This document shows, piece by piece, positions 35,106 to 45,631 of a DNA stretch of 64,000 nt. The stretch comes from Vanessa cardui (taxonomy: Eukaryota; Arthropoda; Insecta; Lepidoptera; Nymphalidae). Location of the stretch: contig NC_061127.1 in the NCBI RefSeq assembly GCF_905220365.1, positions 3,038,001 through 3,102,000 of the forward strand, read 5' to 3'. The notes beneath the pieces were generated by a model. That model made no database searches. It was not told the origin of the DNA and was given only the letters and a program-made list of their open reading frames with translations. Position 1 is the first letter of the stretch, and each line of letters starts with the position of its first letter. The position numbers and the translations under genes are program-made.

Positions 35106-35574
35106 AAAATTGTATTACTTTTTTTTTCAAATTTAAAAAACAAAGTTAAGGTACTTAAATACAATGTCAGCAAGTATTAATTTACTTATTTTATCCATTT
35201 ACGTTTTATCTGTACCAAAAAATAAAACAACGTTTCTTTAACGTCCAATTGAAAAAACTACTAAACCAATATAGCTACATAAAACTAACAACGGAGATGA
35301 AGCGCGTTTTGAAGTTTTAGTGACATTTGGATACTGCAAGCTGTCTGTCCATGCGCGCCCTATATTGACTTGCTACTTTAGTTTGTGTTCATATAATTGT
35401 GCCCTTATAAACTGTAATAACTCTTACATTAATATCGAATCAGTTGGGACCTACCATAGGTTATTTTGTTGCTTGTACATAATACATTGGTATAAAAGGC
35501 ATATTATTCGATACAGGATTTTATAGATGATAAAAAACGGTGGAGTTAATATCTGTTGACCTTCTAGCAGGATG

Positions 35575-35790
35575 TATTAATTTAAATAATTTTATTTAAT
35601 TAACTTGACTTTGTATTTTTTAAATGTTGAAAAAGAGTAACTACTGAGTTTCTTGCCGGTTCTTCTCGGTAGAATCTAATTTCCGAACCGGTGGTAGCTT
35701 CACTTAATTGTAAAATGACGATTCAAAAGTGCTCGTAAAAGCCTACTCGAATAAAGTTTATTTTTTGTGATTTTGATTTTTTTCTCGTTT
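35575..35790 (+). mobile_element. Family G retroposon 3' end, reference copy
   Basis: GAAAAAGAGTAACTACTGAG, TTTCTTGCCGGTTCTTCTCG, ACCGGTGGTAGCTTCACTTA and CGAATAAAGTTTATT are followed by a TGATTTTGATTTTT tail. The AATAAAG and tail set the sense strand. It is the best-preserved member, used here to recognise the others. Confidence 0.7.
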
Positions 35791-36186
35791 GATATTATGT
35801 TCAAGTACAGCTGTGGTGACGTAATAAGTCGGTATAAAAAACATGAAACGCTTTTCACATTCTTTTCACACTACCTAACAAACATACGGTATCAAGCTTA
35901 TTATACATCTGTGGTTTTTGTAAATAATATTATTATATAAGTAGCTATGCTTCGCAGTTGCACTCGATTTGAATAGCCAAACGTGATTTTCAAGTAGGTT
36001 TAAAATAAAACCTTTTTTGACTCTATTGTAATTACTATAAAGTATCTTTTTACCTTATTACAGAGAGAATGTGGCGATGGACTGTAAAAGGTGATGAAGG
36101 TTTAGCCCAGTAGGAAATAAACAGGCAATTACTATTTTTTTATTGCAAAATTTTTACATAAAAACTCAGCATATATCTCGTCCATG

Positions 36187-36306
36187 GAATATAATTGTTT
36201 TGTAGAAAAGAGATATGGCAATTCGTATCACAAAAGAGGGAGACAGCATTCATTCTGATAACAAAGTGCGCGCTAAGCGTCGCTCGAATAACAATACTTT
36301 GTTATG
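36187..36306 (+). repeat. Family J repeat, copy 1
   Basis: ATAATTGTTTTGT, CAAAAGAG, CATTCATTCTGATAACAAAG and GCGTCGCTCGAATAACAATA recur in the same order and spacing at 41751-41864. The family is otherwise unknown to me. Confidence 0.6.
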
Positions 36307-36940
36307 GCCGCGTTCCAGCTAGCGTTACATTGTGCCGAAACATATGGTTATTGTGACGTTTTTTTGTATATATTCTAGTTTGAAACATATGAAAAAAGTA
36401 TGAAATGAGATATGTATTCGGTTTCCGCGTACCGTTAAAAGTGATAGTGTTTTTAAAATTTTTAGTTTATTGTAGCATAACATATACCTGATTTTACGTT
36501 TAACTGTTTAAATATTAATGATATTTATGTATATTTATATGGGCTTTAAGTACATTTATGGTTTTGACATTTGGAAGAAGAGGATACAGCATTGTTTACG
36601 TCAGCACGCTTAAGTACGCCGTAAAGGTTTAAACTATACCGATTTATTACAAGTCTCGATTTAAAGCGGTTGTAAGGATCTGGTAGAAGTTTCTTTCAGT
36701 CAGATATTATACTAATATGTCCATTCATTAGTGTAGATATTCAATACAATATATATATTGTAGTAAATTTTACAATTTATTTATTAAGAAAAATCAAGAA
36801 TAATTTCCGAAAATATTTATGTACAAGTATCACCAATTTTATTACAATAACAATTATATTTTAAGTAGAATTAGTATGAATTAAATTAGCAAACATTAAG
36901 TGAAGTTGTCGGGTGTCTAATTTTTCACTGTTGGTGGTTT

Positions 36941-37007
36941 ACAAAACAGTGTACCTAATAGGCGTATCATCTAACCGTGATAACGCCTATTAGGTGCACT
37001 GTTTTGT
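36941..37007. repeat. 67-nt hairpin, 25-bp arms plus inner 4-bp stem
   Basis: Arms 36941-36965 and 36983-37007 pair at 24 of 25 positions. Inside, ATCA (36966-36969) pairs with TGAT (36978-36981) around an 8-nt loop, with A36982 bulged. The arm core is CCTAATAGGCGT. Confidence 0.9.
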
Positions 37008-37182
37008 AGTATAACTCCTGTTTTTTATAATATTTTTCTCTATTAGGATTAGACATGTAGGTACAGTCTAGGTAAGAAAAGGTTTGTCACCTTAAAATCT
37101 ATTTCCGTGTGCTCAGAATGAGCGATAATCTGCTTTACCGATCGAGAATGACATATTACGTCGCAATGAATTGATGTTTAGA

Positions 37183-37377
37183 TTCAAAAGATACTTAGAG
37201 CTTGTAAGAGAATGTAATTCTGTCCGTCTGTCTGTCTGCCACTCTTTTACCACCAAAGAAATGAACCGAATTTGATGAAATTTGTAATACAGCAAACTAG
37301 AACTCCAGGATTTTTTTTATTGCCTAACACCTAACCAACCCTTAAAAAGCAAGCGAAGGCGCGGTCAACAACTAGGA
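37183..37377 (+). mobile_element. Family H Helitron-like repeat
   Basis: CTGTCCGTCTGTCTGTCTGC, GAACCGAATTTGATGAAATT and CAAGCGAAGGCGCGGTCAAC then AACTAGG. The 5' start is degraded. Confidence 0.55.
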
Positions 37378-37768
37378 TATATATGTATATGAAAATGATG
37401 ACATGTTTAAATAGAAGTGTAATTTTGATCTTCTATTTTTGATATTACACACACACAAATATACTTAATATTGTTTTTATTTCAAAGCCACTTTAAAAGA
37501 GTATAGCCTCAATAACTTTTATTTTGAAATTGATCCATACAGCAATTAGGAACGTCCTAATCTACTACATGAATAACAATTATAATTTCATCCAAACAGA
37601 GCAATAACGGTAACATTTGAAGTCGTGCGTTTTATAGTCTGAACGTACGCTAATTGTATTTCAACTGTAACAATGTTTTAAACCAGTAATGTAAACAAGT
37701 TATCGTCTATGGGGATAACTTTCCACCACTTCACGTTGTACAATAATTTACAGCAAATATGTGACAGA

Positions 37769-37917
37769 TCGTCTTCAGGCACGGTGGAGGATTTACGCAA
37801 GATAAAAGGCAGGAGCTGGATGCGAGTAGCCGGAGAAAGACCACACTGGCGTGCATTTGGAGAGGCTTATGTCCAGCAGTGGACAAAACAGGCTGATAAT
37901 GAATAATGATGAATGAA
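37769..37917 (+). mobile_element. Short RTE LINE insertion with 10-bp target duplication
   Basis: It is the 3' end of the family at 2290-4378: GGCACGGTGGA, GGCAGGAGCTGGATGCGAGT and ATGTCCAGCAGTGGACAAAA, then a degenerate (GAT)n tail. ATGTGACAGA flanks it exactly at 37759-37768 and 37918-37927, confirming target-primed insertion of a heavily 5'-truncated copy. Confidence 0.85.
37784..37906 (+). pseudogene. C-terminal stub of RTE protein
   Basis: In frame it reads GRSWMRVAGERPHWRAFGEA and YVQQWTKQADNE, nearly the same as the C-terminus of the 2290 element. Only about 40 residues remain, and they lack any catalytic domain. Confidence 0.75.
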
Positions 37918-37974
37918 ATGTGACAGAATTTCATATTGATAATTACATTATGTTTTGTATTGTTGTTTATATAT

Positions 37975-38215
37975 ACACTAGGGTATTCGCACGGGTAAAC
38001 TGATACTAAATATACTACAGAACTTTGTTTCATCACTATATGGTCCATATTTTATACAAAAAACGTCCTCTTGAATCACTCTCTATTAAAAAAACCGCAT
38101 TAAAATCCGTAATTTTAAATATCGAAGCATACATAAGAACAGACAGCGGTAAGCGACTTTGTTTTATACTTTGTAATCAGATGAGTTTTTATAATTACAA
38201 AGGATACTGATAGAC
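37975..38215. mobile_element. Family E Helitron-like repeat
   Basis: CACTAGGGTATTCGCACGGG, ACTGATACTAAATATACTAC, CTCTTGAATCACTCTCTATT and AGACAGCGGTAAGCGACTTT follow the family order. The GC-rich end is shortened. Confidence 0.65.
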
Positions 38216-38458
38216 TAATCACTATTAACAAAACTATGTGAAGATGATATTGTTCATCCATCAAGTGGACCATTGCCTCGGGTACATATCCTTTAAAAAA
38301 AAAACATTTTATTGTTTTTTTTTTTCTACAATTGGTTTCGTTAACCTTCTGTAAAATAAAACATATACTGGAGAGATCACGTTTCTCTGTTATTTTTACC
38401 ATTTTGATATTTTTCGGACTTTAACGGACTTTCAGTATCGACGGAAATTGAACTGTAA

Positions 38459-38530
38459 CATGAAAATTCAAAAATGCTTTTATGAGCCTACATGAATAAA
38501 GAATATTTTGGTTTTGACTTTTTGATTATA
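38459..38530 (+). mobile_element. Family G end fragment
   Basis: AAAAATGCTTTTATGAGCCT, CATGAATAAAGAATATTTTG then GTTTTGACTTTTTGAT. Only the 3' terminus is present. Confidence 0.55.
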
Positions 38531-38539
38531 TGTTTTACG

Positions 38540-38775
38540 AAATATACTAAAGAATCTGTTTCTTTATCATAACATTAGAAGACTTCTATTATTATCAGTA
38601 TTTATTTACTATATTTTCTATGTATTATATACAAAACCCTTCCTTTCGAATCACTCTATCTATTAGTAAAAACCACATCGAAATCCGTTGTGTAATTCCA
38701 CAGATGTAAGCATACAAAGGGACATATAGCGGTAAGCGACTTAGTTTTGTACTATGTAATGATAATGATAATTAT
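38540..38775. mobile_element. Family E Helitron-like repeat
   Basis: Same block order as the copy at 37975 (AATATACTAAAGAATCTGTT, CGAATCACTCTATCTATTAG, AGCGGTAAGCGACTTAGTTT) but the GC-rich terminus is absent. The two copies lie only about 320 bp apart in the same orientation. Confidence 0.6.
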
Positions 38776-38975
38776 GTAGTGTAGTCTGTAGTGTAGAGTA
38801 TGTGTCTGTGTGTAAATAACATTTACTAAATATCTTGAATAATAATGCGGTACTCTGGTCTATCAATCACGTTAGTGGACATTGGATACCTATTCAGATC
38901 CAGATCAATCCCTAAATAGGGTGACAAATATATTTGGTTTTCTTGACAACTTATCTTTAAATAAAAAATAAACAA

Positions 38976-39256
38976 AAAGTAAAGTGAAGTAAGAGCCTGT
39001 AAATTTCCCACTGCTGAGCTAAGGTCTCCTCTCCCACTAAGGGACGGTTTGGAACATTCCACCACGCTGTTCCAATGCGGGTTGGTGGAATGCACATGGT
39101 GCAGAATTTAGATGAAATTAAACACATGCAGGTTTCCTTACGAAGTTTTCCTTCACCGCCGAGCACGAGATGAATTAAAACACAATTAAGCACATATTAT
39201 ATATAGTGCTTGCCTGAGTTTAAATCCGAAGTCATCGCTTAAGATGCACGAGTTCG
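38976..39256 (-). mobile_element. Family B SINE, head-truncated
   Basis: Reverse copy with an AGTAAAGTGAAGTAAGAGCC tail, the CCACTGCTGAGCTAAGGTCT block and CGAGCACGAGATGAATT. It stops in the tRNA-like head near CTTAAGATGCACGAGTTC. Confidence 0.75.
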
Positions 39257-39330
39257 CACAAAATTTCGAAGTGTTTAAAACAATACTTTCTATTTCCATG
39301 TATAAACAGGATATTGAATGATTTTTTTGT

Positions 39331-39657
39331 TTTTTTTTTTTTTTTTTTTATTATAAGCTGGCGGACGAGCATATGGGCCACCTGATGGTAAGTGGTCACC
39401 ATCACCGATAGACAATGACGCTGTAAGAAATGTTAACTATTTCTTATATCGTCAATGTGCCACCAACCTTGGGAACTAAGATGTTATGTCCTTTGTGCCT
39501 GTATTTACACTGGCTCACTCACCCTTCAAACCAGAACACAATAATACTGAGTAGGTACTGTTATTTGGCGGTAGAATAACTGATGAGTGGGTGGTATAGG
39601 TACCAAAACCCTAGAGAAAACCCAGACGGGCTTGCACAAAGCCCTACCATCAAGTAA
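39331..39657 (-). mobile_element. Family C retroposon with long A-rich tail
   Basis: A T-run (39331-39349) on the plus strand is the A tail of this reverse copy; GCGGACGAGCATATGGGCCA through GGGCTTGCACAAAGCCCTAC completes it. This copy and those at 40250 and 47797 define the family's 3' end and sense strand. A short insertion (about 39598-39620) breaks the block before CCCAGACGGG. Confidence 0.85.
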
Positions 39658-40120
39658 TACCTACTATTATTTAGACCACATCAAAAATATAATGATTTCT
39701 AATTATTATAATTCATGCATATTTGAACCACGAACCGGAAGACGCAGTATCGAAACGCTCCAACAAAACATTAGCTGGAGGTCAACGAAGTTAAATAATA
39801 TCAGGACTGTCCTCGTGATGATCTAATGTGTGCTTACCCTACCTTTCAACGGAATTGAATTACTGTCTTCTCATACACCTTGTCCTTCAATAGGCGTATG
39901 GTTGAGGTCAATGGAAGGCATCACTTTCATCTGAACATATAACAAAGTTGTGACAGGGCTGTCACATATCCTTATAACATACGTAGCTTGTACTTTATAT
40001 TTAAATTAAAAATGTACTTAATATTCAGCAGTCATAGTATGCGTAGTATTTAAGGTATTTTAATCATAATATAAGTCATACTTAGGGTTGCCACTTGATT
40101 GAAAAAAAATGATCTAGAAC
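39658..40120. other. Unassigned DNA
   Basis: Nothing recognised; AT-rich with a slightly GC-richer part at about 39720-39830. Confidence 0.45.
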
Positions 40121-40582
40121 CTATATTAATGTTATAAATGTGAATGTCACTGTGTCTGTCTGTTGCTCTTTCACGAACCAATGAACCGAATTTGATGAAA
40201 TTTGGTGTGAAGCAAACTTGAACTTGTAGGCAGGATATAGACTATGTTTTTACTTGGTGGTAGGGCTTTGTGCAAGCCCGTTTGGGTAGGTACCACCCAC
40301 TCATCGGCTATTCTACCGCCAAATAAGAGTACTCAGTATTGTTGTGTTCTGGTTTGAAGGGTGAGTGAGCCAGTGTAACTACAGGCACAAGGGATATAAC
40401 AGCTTAGTTCCCAAGGTTGGTGGCACATTGACGATGTGAGGAAAGTTAATATTTGTTACAGCGTCATTGTCTATGGGTGGCCCATATGCTCGTCCGCCAA
40501 CCTATACCTTAAAAAAACCCTAATACATGGTTACCAATCCCGTCAAACGCAAGTGAAGCCGCGGACGACAACAGATAATATA
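40121..40582 (+). mobile_element. Family H Helitron-like repeat split by family C
   Basis: The left part (40121-40249) has CTATATTAATGTTATAAATG, ACGAACCAATGAACCGAATT and TGAACTTGTAGGCAGGATAT. The right part (40518-40582) has CCAATCCCGTCAAACGCAAG and GAAGCCGCGGACGACAAC. The C copy sits between them. Confidence 0.65.
40250..40517 (+). mobile_element. Family C retroposon, full length, inserted in family H
   Basis: It starts TTACTTGGTGGTAGGGCTTT and ends CTCGTCCGCCAACCTATACC and an A-run. It is intact except for a short deletion between GTCTATGGGTGG and CCCATATGC. It is younger than the element it interrupts. Confidence 0.85.
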
Positions 40583-40928
40583 GATTGAAAAACAACTACA
40601 ATAAACGCTTGAAACTTATTGATTACACTGGTGATTGAAAGTTTAAATGAGTACACGCAATTAAGTTACATCGCTTTACAGACTTTAATTAAGGTTTTAG
40701 GAGCTATGAAATTGTACGCGCTTTTTAGTTAGCTATTAAATTTATTAGTTTTGTGATCAGAAATTTAAAAGATCTTGTATAATCAATGAACTATGTGTAT
40801 ATTGCTATGTATAAAAAAACAATGTAACATTTAAAGTAAAAACTCTTTATATTCATGCTCCGGCTTTTGCTGGACAAATAGGATCTATATTAGGTATCTA
40901 TTTTAGGTTAGGTCAGACGGTTAGAGAT

Positions 40929-40954
40929 TTTTAATGCGTCCGGACGCATTAAAA
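40929..40954. repeat. 26-bp perfect palindrome
   Basis: TTTTAATGCGTCC joins its exact complement GGACGCATTAAAA with no spacer. It is GC-richer in the centre than the neighbourhood. Confidence 0.9.
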
Positions 40955-41420
40955 TTTCTTTCTAGTAGGTTCTTGCTATGTCTGCGATCCGCTGTCACTC
41001 AGGACGCACACTAAGATATTTAAGATGCCACACATACAATTAAAGTGTATTCTTACTAAATTGACTTAATATTTTTCATATGATTTAGCCTTTCGAACAT
41101 TAATTATATTATAAACTAAACAAAAAATTACCTTCTTAATTCAAAAACGATTCATCCAAGTGTCACATAAATTATAATTCAATTGCACATATAATGTTAA
41201 CAAATCATCTCTCGAAGCTTTTCTGGTGGTTCACAACCTACCCTGGGTTATCATGTTTTAGATATAAAAAGGTTATATCTTTCCTTGAAGGTTAGCCTAA
41301 CTTCATAAAAAAATCATAAAAATCCGTTCAATTATTTCATAAAGATAAACGACAGACAGAAAAATAGTTAGTTATTTTGTATTTATAATATTAGTTAAGT
41401 TTATGCGTACTAGTATCTAA

Positions 41421-41691
41421 GAGCTGAGATGGCCCAATGGTTAGAACGCGTGCATCTTAACTGATGATTGCGGGTTCAAATCCAGGTAAGCACCGCTGTT
41501 TCATGTGCTTAATTTGGCTTTATAATTCATCTCGGAAACCTGCATGTGTCTACTTTCATTGAAATTCTGCCACATGTGCATTCCGCCAACCTACATTGGA
41601 ACAGCGTTGTAGAATATGTTCCAAACCCTCTCCTTAATGGAAGAGGAGGTCTTATCACAGCAGTAGGAAATTTACAGGCTGTTACTTTACT
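41421..41691 (+). mobile_element. Family B SINE with internal deletion
   Basis: GAGCTGAGATGGCCCAATGG head and a GGTTCAAATCC B box are present. A deletion between AATTCATCTCG and GAAACCTGCATGTGTCTAC removes the GGTGAAGGAAAACATCGTGA block. It ends GGCTGTTACTTTACTA. Confidence 0.8.
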
Positions 41692-41750
41692 ATACGTATC
41701 ATAGTCATCGTTTCATACACATAACATTTCTGTTATATTTATATTCTATG

Positions 41751-41864
41751 TTGAAATGTAATTGTTTTGTTGAAATGGTACACGCGTTAATTTCTAACAA
41801 AAGAGCAATATCATTCATTTGTACAAAGTGTGTTTTGAGCGTGGCTCGAATAACAATGTTTTAT
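41751..41864 (+). repeat. Family J repeat, copy 2
   Basis: Partner of 36187-36306: TGTAATTGTTTTGTTGAAAT, AACAAAAGAGCAATATCATT, ACAAAGTGTGTTTTGAGC and GGCTCGAATAACAATG. Confidence 0.6.
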
Positions 41865-42061
41865 TTAATCTATATCCGAGCACTCTACAATGGATACAAA
41901 AATGCGCTTATCAGATGAATTCTACGTCGGTAGCAGAAGTTGAAAAAATTTACTCAATAAAGGTTAAAATTGTTTAAATATTTTAGTTTAAAATTAAAAT
42001 ATTAGCATTGAAATTATACCTATATAATAGAATGTAATATTAAATATAAATATGAGTCAAA

Positions 42062-42266
42062 ATCATATACATTACTCTGATCAAAAAAAGTAGCTAAAGC
42101 ACTTGTGTTATGGAAAATAAGGAGTAACGACGGTACCACAAACACCTAGACTCAAGACAACATAGAAAACTGATGATAATCTATATCGACTCGACCGTGA
42201 ATCGAACCCGGGGCCCCGGAGTAGCGTACCCATGAAATCGGAGGTCGTGTGGTGTATACACCGGTT
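42062..42266 (-). mobile_element. Family A SINE with inverted head segment
   Basis: Body and B box (GGTTCGATTCACGG in reverse) are clear. At the head end, the segment that should read AACCGGTGTACACCA instead appears reverse-complemented after GGAGGTCGTG (TGGTGTATACACCGGTT at about 42250-42266), a micro-inversion. Confidence 0.7.
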
Positions 42267-42534
42267 AATATATTGAACAATAACATTTTGCTAATACTTA
42301 ACTATTTGCAAGTTTGTGGTCATACATTATGTCTCTGTTTGTAGTGGTAATTATATTAAGTCTATAGGCTGAGGTTGTTTTAGAGGCTTCACATAATTAC
42401 AGGGTACGCTAAGCAAGAAAGGTTTCTGAATTTAGGTTCACCTGACCCAACTCAACAACAACAAAACAATAATTCACGTTTAGATTAAAAACATTTTTAT
42501 TACTGTAATTTGTATTTTTTTTGTTGTCTTTATT

Positions 42535-42760
42535 CATACACCAGCGACTCGCCCCGGCTTCGCGTGTTTGCTATACTGATACTAAATCTACTACAGATTT
42601 TGTTTATTTACGACATTATATTAGAAACTTCTAAAGTTGTCAGTATTTCTCTACTATACTGTCCATGTATTATATACAAAAACCTTCCTCTCAAATCACT
42701 CACTTTTAAGAAACCGTATCAAAATCAGTTAACATCTCATATCAATCATAAAATCCAGCA
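42535..42760. mobile_element. Family E Helitron-like repeat
   Basis: CAGCGACTCGCCCCGGCTTC, TACTGATACTAAATCTACTA, TTACGACATTATATTAGAAA and CATGTATTATATACAAAAAC. The copy is well preserved and stops before the GTAAGCGACTT block. Confidence 0.65.
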
Positions 42761-43063
42761 TTAGTCATTATAATGGCGTTTCACTTCCCCTATATTTAAG
42801 TGATGATGATGATGACCTGTACGAATAGTGGTGTATTCAGTTGATTAAAGCAAATGAAAGCTGTTGACAACCTTTAACATTCGGACGTTACAAAAATATG
42901 TACCAATTGGCTCAGATTTTTACAATTCGGAATTATAATCAACCTTACGTCGCTAAATAAATTGTAGAGCTATTCAACGATTTAAGTTTAGAAGTACCGT
43001 ACAAAATTATCTAATGGAAGATAAATACCAATGGAAGATATAATATTATATTTTTTTGCTTAA

Positions 43064-43150
43064 GGAGCGCTAGTACCAAGACGACCAACGACGGCAATTA
43101 TTAAAAATATATCTACTATTATTTTAACTTATTTTTTCATTATTATTATT
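43064..43150 (+). repeat. Family M segment, copy 1
   Basis: GGAGCGCTAGTACCAAGACG, GGCAATTATTAAAAATAT and TCTACTATTATTTTAA align with 45485-45570. Translation also aligns (GALVP..., TAII...IS.II). Confidence 0.55.
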
Positions 43151-43592
43151 ACTAATATCACTATTAAAAATGTATGTATAGTTATATTTGTAAAAGATGG
43201 AACATCATGTATACTAGTAATATCTACTTAAGTATTTCAGTTCAATATAAAATTTATTGCAACGCAGTTCAAATGCCGGGAAATTCGTCTGAAAGTAATT
43301 GGGTCTGCTCAAATCATAAACTTCTAAGGACACAGAGTCAATTAAAAACACGAATTCCAACAATTTGAATAGTTATGAAAGTGGAGCTTTTATTTTAATT
43401 AATACTCGTACCTTTTGGTTTATTTATAGATTTTACATAAACCTGTGATCAATTTGCCCTTAAAAGCATGCATTGTAAGAAGGGTAAGCTTTACACTGTA
43501 AATCCGCTGTCAAACATAAACTGTATATACTTTTAATTATTAAATCTATGTATTCATTAAAATTTGTAATTTAAAAATAATAAAGTTAAGTT

Positions 43593-43854
43593 TATAAATA
43601 AATAAATATTGGACAACATCACATACATTACTCTGATCTGAATGTAAATAGCTAAAACACCTGTGTTATGGAAAATCAGAAGTAACGACGGTACCACATG
43701 TTTGTGGTACCGTCGAACTACGTACCCGGACCCAAGAAAACATAGAAAACTAATGAATTATCTACGTCGACTCGGCCGGGATTCGAACCCGGGACCTCGG
43801 ATTGGCGTACCCATGAAGACCGATGTACTCACTATTCGATCACGGAGGTCGTCA
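43593..43854 (-). mobile_element. Family A SINE with local inverted duplication
   Basis: Full copy in reverse, from GACGACCTCCGTGATCGAAT through a GGTTCGAATCCCGG B box to a TATTTATTTATTTATA tail. At 43686-43715 CGACGGTACCACA is followed by TGTT and its exact complement, which other copies lack. Confidence 0.8.
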
Positions 43855-44289
43855 AGTAATATAAGTATAAATAATTAGAATAGTAAGATAAAAATACAAG
43901 TTTGACTTGTTTCGAGAGACCTCATTTCATATGTTATTATTAACTTAAAATTTATCCCAAAAAATAATAAATATCAGTATATACCTTCTCGAGTAGATCA
44001 GCTACATTTGCATTGACTTCAGATCGTCACGGTATTATGTGTTCTTTACAGGTATTAAGAATATCAGAGGCATTTATATATAAAATTCCACTGGTCTTTA
44101 GTAGTGTGCAGTAATAGATGATATATTCTGAATAGGAGAGGAGACCAAAGGAAGTAGGGTTTATGTTCGACAGTGAGCTTGATTTCTCTTTACAAGGCGA
44201 GGGTCGCAAGTATTTTGGCCCATCGATAACACACTCTGAATTATGTTCACTTGATACTTGCACTTGCAGTTGTGCACTTGCAGGCTTGC

Positions 44290-44490
44290 TCAAAGCTCTA
44301 CGACTTTGTGCAAGCCTGCAAGCACACTAATCAGAAATTTTACCGCTAAACAACAGTACGCTGTATGGTTGTGTTCCGGTTTGAAGGGTGAGTGAGCCAG
44401 TGTAATGTAATGTGTGTCTATGGGTGATGGTGACCACTACCATCAGGTGGCCCTTATGCTCGTCCGCCGACCTATTCCATAAAAAAAATA
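44290..44490 (+). mobile_element. Family C retroposon with internal deletion
   Basis: Head GACTTTGTGCAAGCCTGCAA, middle GGGTGAGTGAGCCAGTGTAA and end CTCGTCCGCCGACCTATTCC followed by an A-run. About 80 bp between the middle and CTATGGGTGATGG are missing. Confidence 0.75.
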
Positions 44491-45331
44491 GGAACATGCC
44501 GTCACCCATTTCTCGTCGCGTTGGAAATCTGTAAACTTCATTTTTCTATAGCCAACGTTGGGCAACTCGACATGTTTTCTCTAGAAACTAAGCATCTGAA
44601 CTGATCTGAACTATCTACTGAAATCAAAGCATCTGAATTCCTGAAAACAATTGAACTATTGTTTCACCCGTTTTGCGAATTTTGATCAATTGAAGACTTT
44701 TGAGTGACTATCGCGTTTCACGCCAGTACCAATGTGGCCAATCTTTTACTCGCCTTACATTACACCTTACTTTCACAGCGAGCAAGATGTTTGTCCAGCA
44801 ACATCTAAGCCAGCAGTTGCTCAAACGCCATATACAAAGGTTACCGATATTTATATTACTTAATAAGAATAACAATAAAAAAGAGGGAATATAACTCTTC
44901 TTTTATTGCTTAGTGCCGACTGTAAATTACAATATGCCATAGAAATAAATGTTAACCAAAAAGTCGCTAATGGCCTGTTGCGGCTTATTGGTTTAAAGGC
45001 AATTAGGGACTTTTTAGTAATCGTACTTTTATTACATGGCAACAATTAATTGCTTAAAAATATATGAGTATTATACAGAATCAATTATATTCGTAGAGAT
45101 TTGTTTTATTTGCCGAAATTTATTATTAAAATCGATAGATATACATTGGTGCCAAATCGAGCATTATTTTGCTTATGTAGTGAAAAACGTGTAAATTTAC
45201 ACACACAACGATAAACGTTTTATTATATGTAAAAGTAAGTTTATGTGGAAAGTGTAAACGAGCCCCCAATGTGTGTACGTAGATACGCGTACTGCAGAGC
45301 CGTGTTAAATAATTCATAGACGTATCTCTCT

Positions 45332-45631
45332 TTGCGCTTCATTTTTCCTGCGTACTTTAAGACATTTCATATCGTCATCGTTATCCGCTTAAAAATGCTC
45401 GCTTTTAAAAAATTCTCTAGGATTATAATCAAGATTCTGCAAACGGCGGACGTTGAAGAATGGCCTAATTGGCAAATCATATTTGGAGCGCTAGTTCCAA
45501 AACGAGCTGCGACCGCAATTATTGAAAAGATCTCCGCTATTATAGAAGTACTTTTTCGTTATTATTATATAAAAGATTTTTTAAAATTCGAACGTCATTA
45601 TTCGAATTATGTCTCAAAGTTAGTTCATTAA
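45332..45631 (+). CDS. Unrecognised 99-codon open frame
   Basis: I do not recognise this product. Its N-terminal third is hydrophobic and basic, and the middle holds ADVEEWPNWQIIFGALVPKR. The segment 45485-45570 recurs at 43064-43150, where the same frame is partly readable, so it may be a piece of an undescribed repeat that once coded for protein. No splice site or start context stands out. Confidence 0.25.
   Translation: MRFIFPAYFKTFHIVIVIRLKMLAFKKFSRIIIKILQTADVEEWPNWQIIFGALVPKRAATAIIEKISAIIEVLFRYYYIKDFLKFERHYSNYVSKLVH
45485..45570 (+). repeat. Family M segment, copy 2
   Basis: Aligns with 43064-43150 over about 85 bp, most strongly in GGAGCGCTAGT.CCAA and CAATTATT.AAAA. Flanks do not align. 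Confidence 0.55.

Noticed and set aside
36941..37007. An annotated microRNA
   Set aside because: The geometry fits, but without expression or conservation it is reported only as a hairpin.
45332..45631. A confident host protein
   Set aside because: Listed only as an unknown frame, because part of it recurs nearby and nothing identifies the product.
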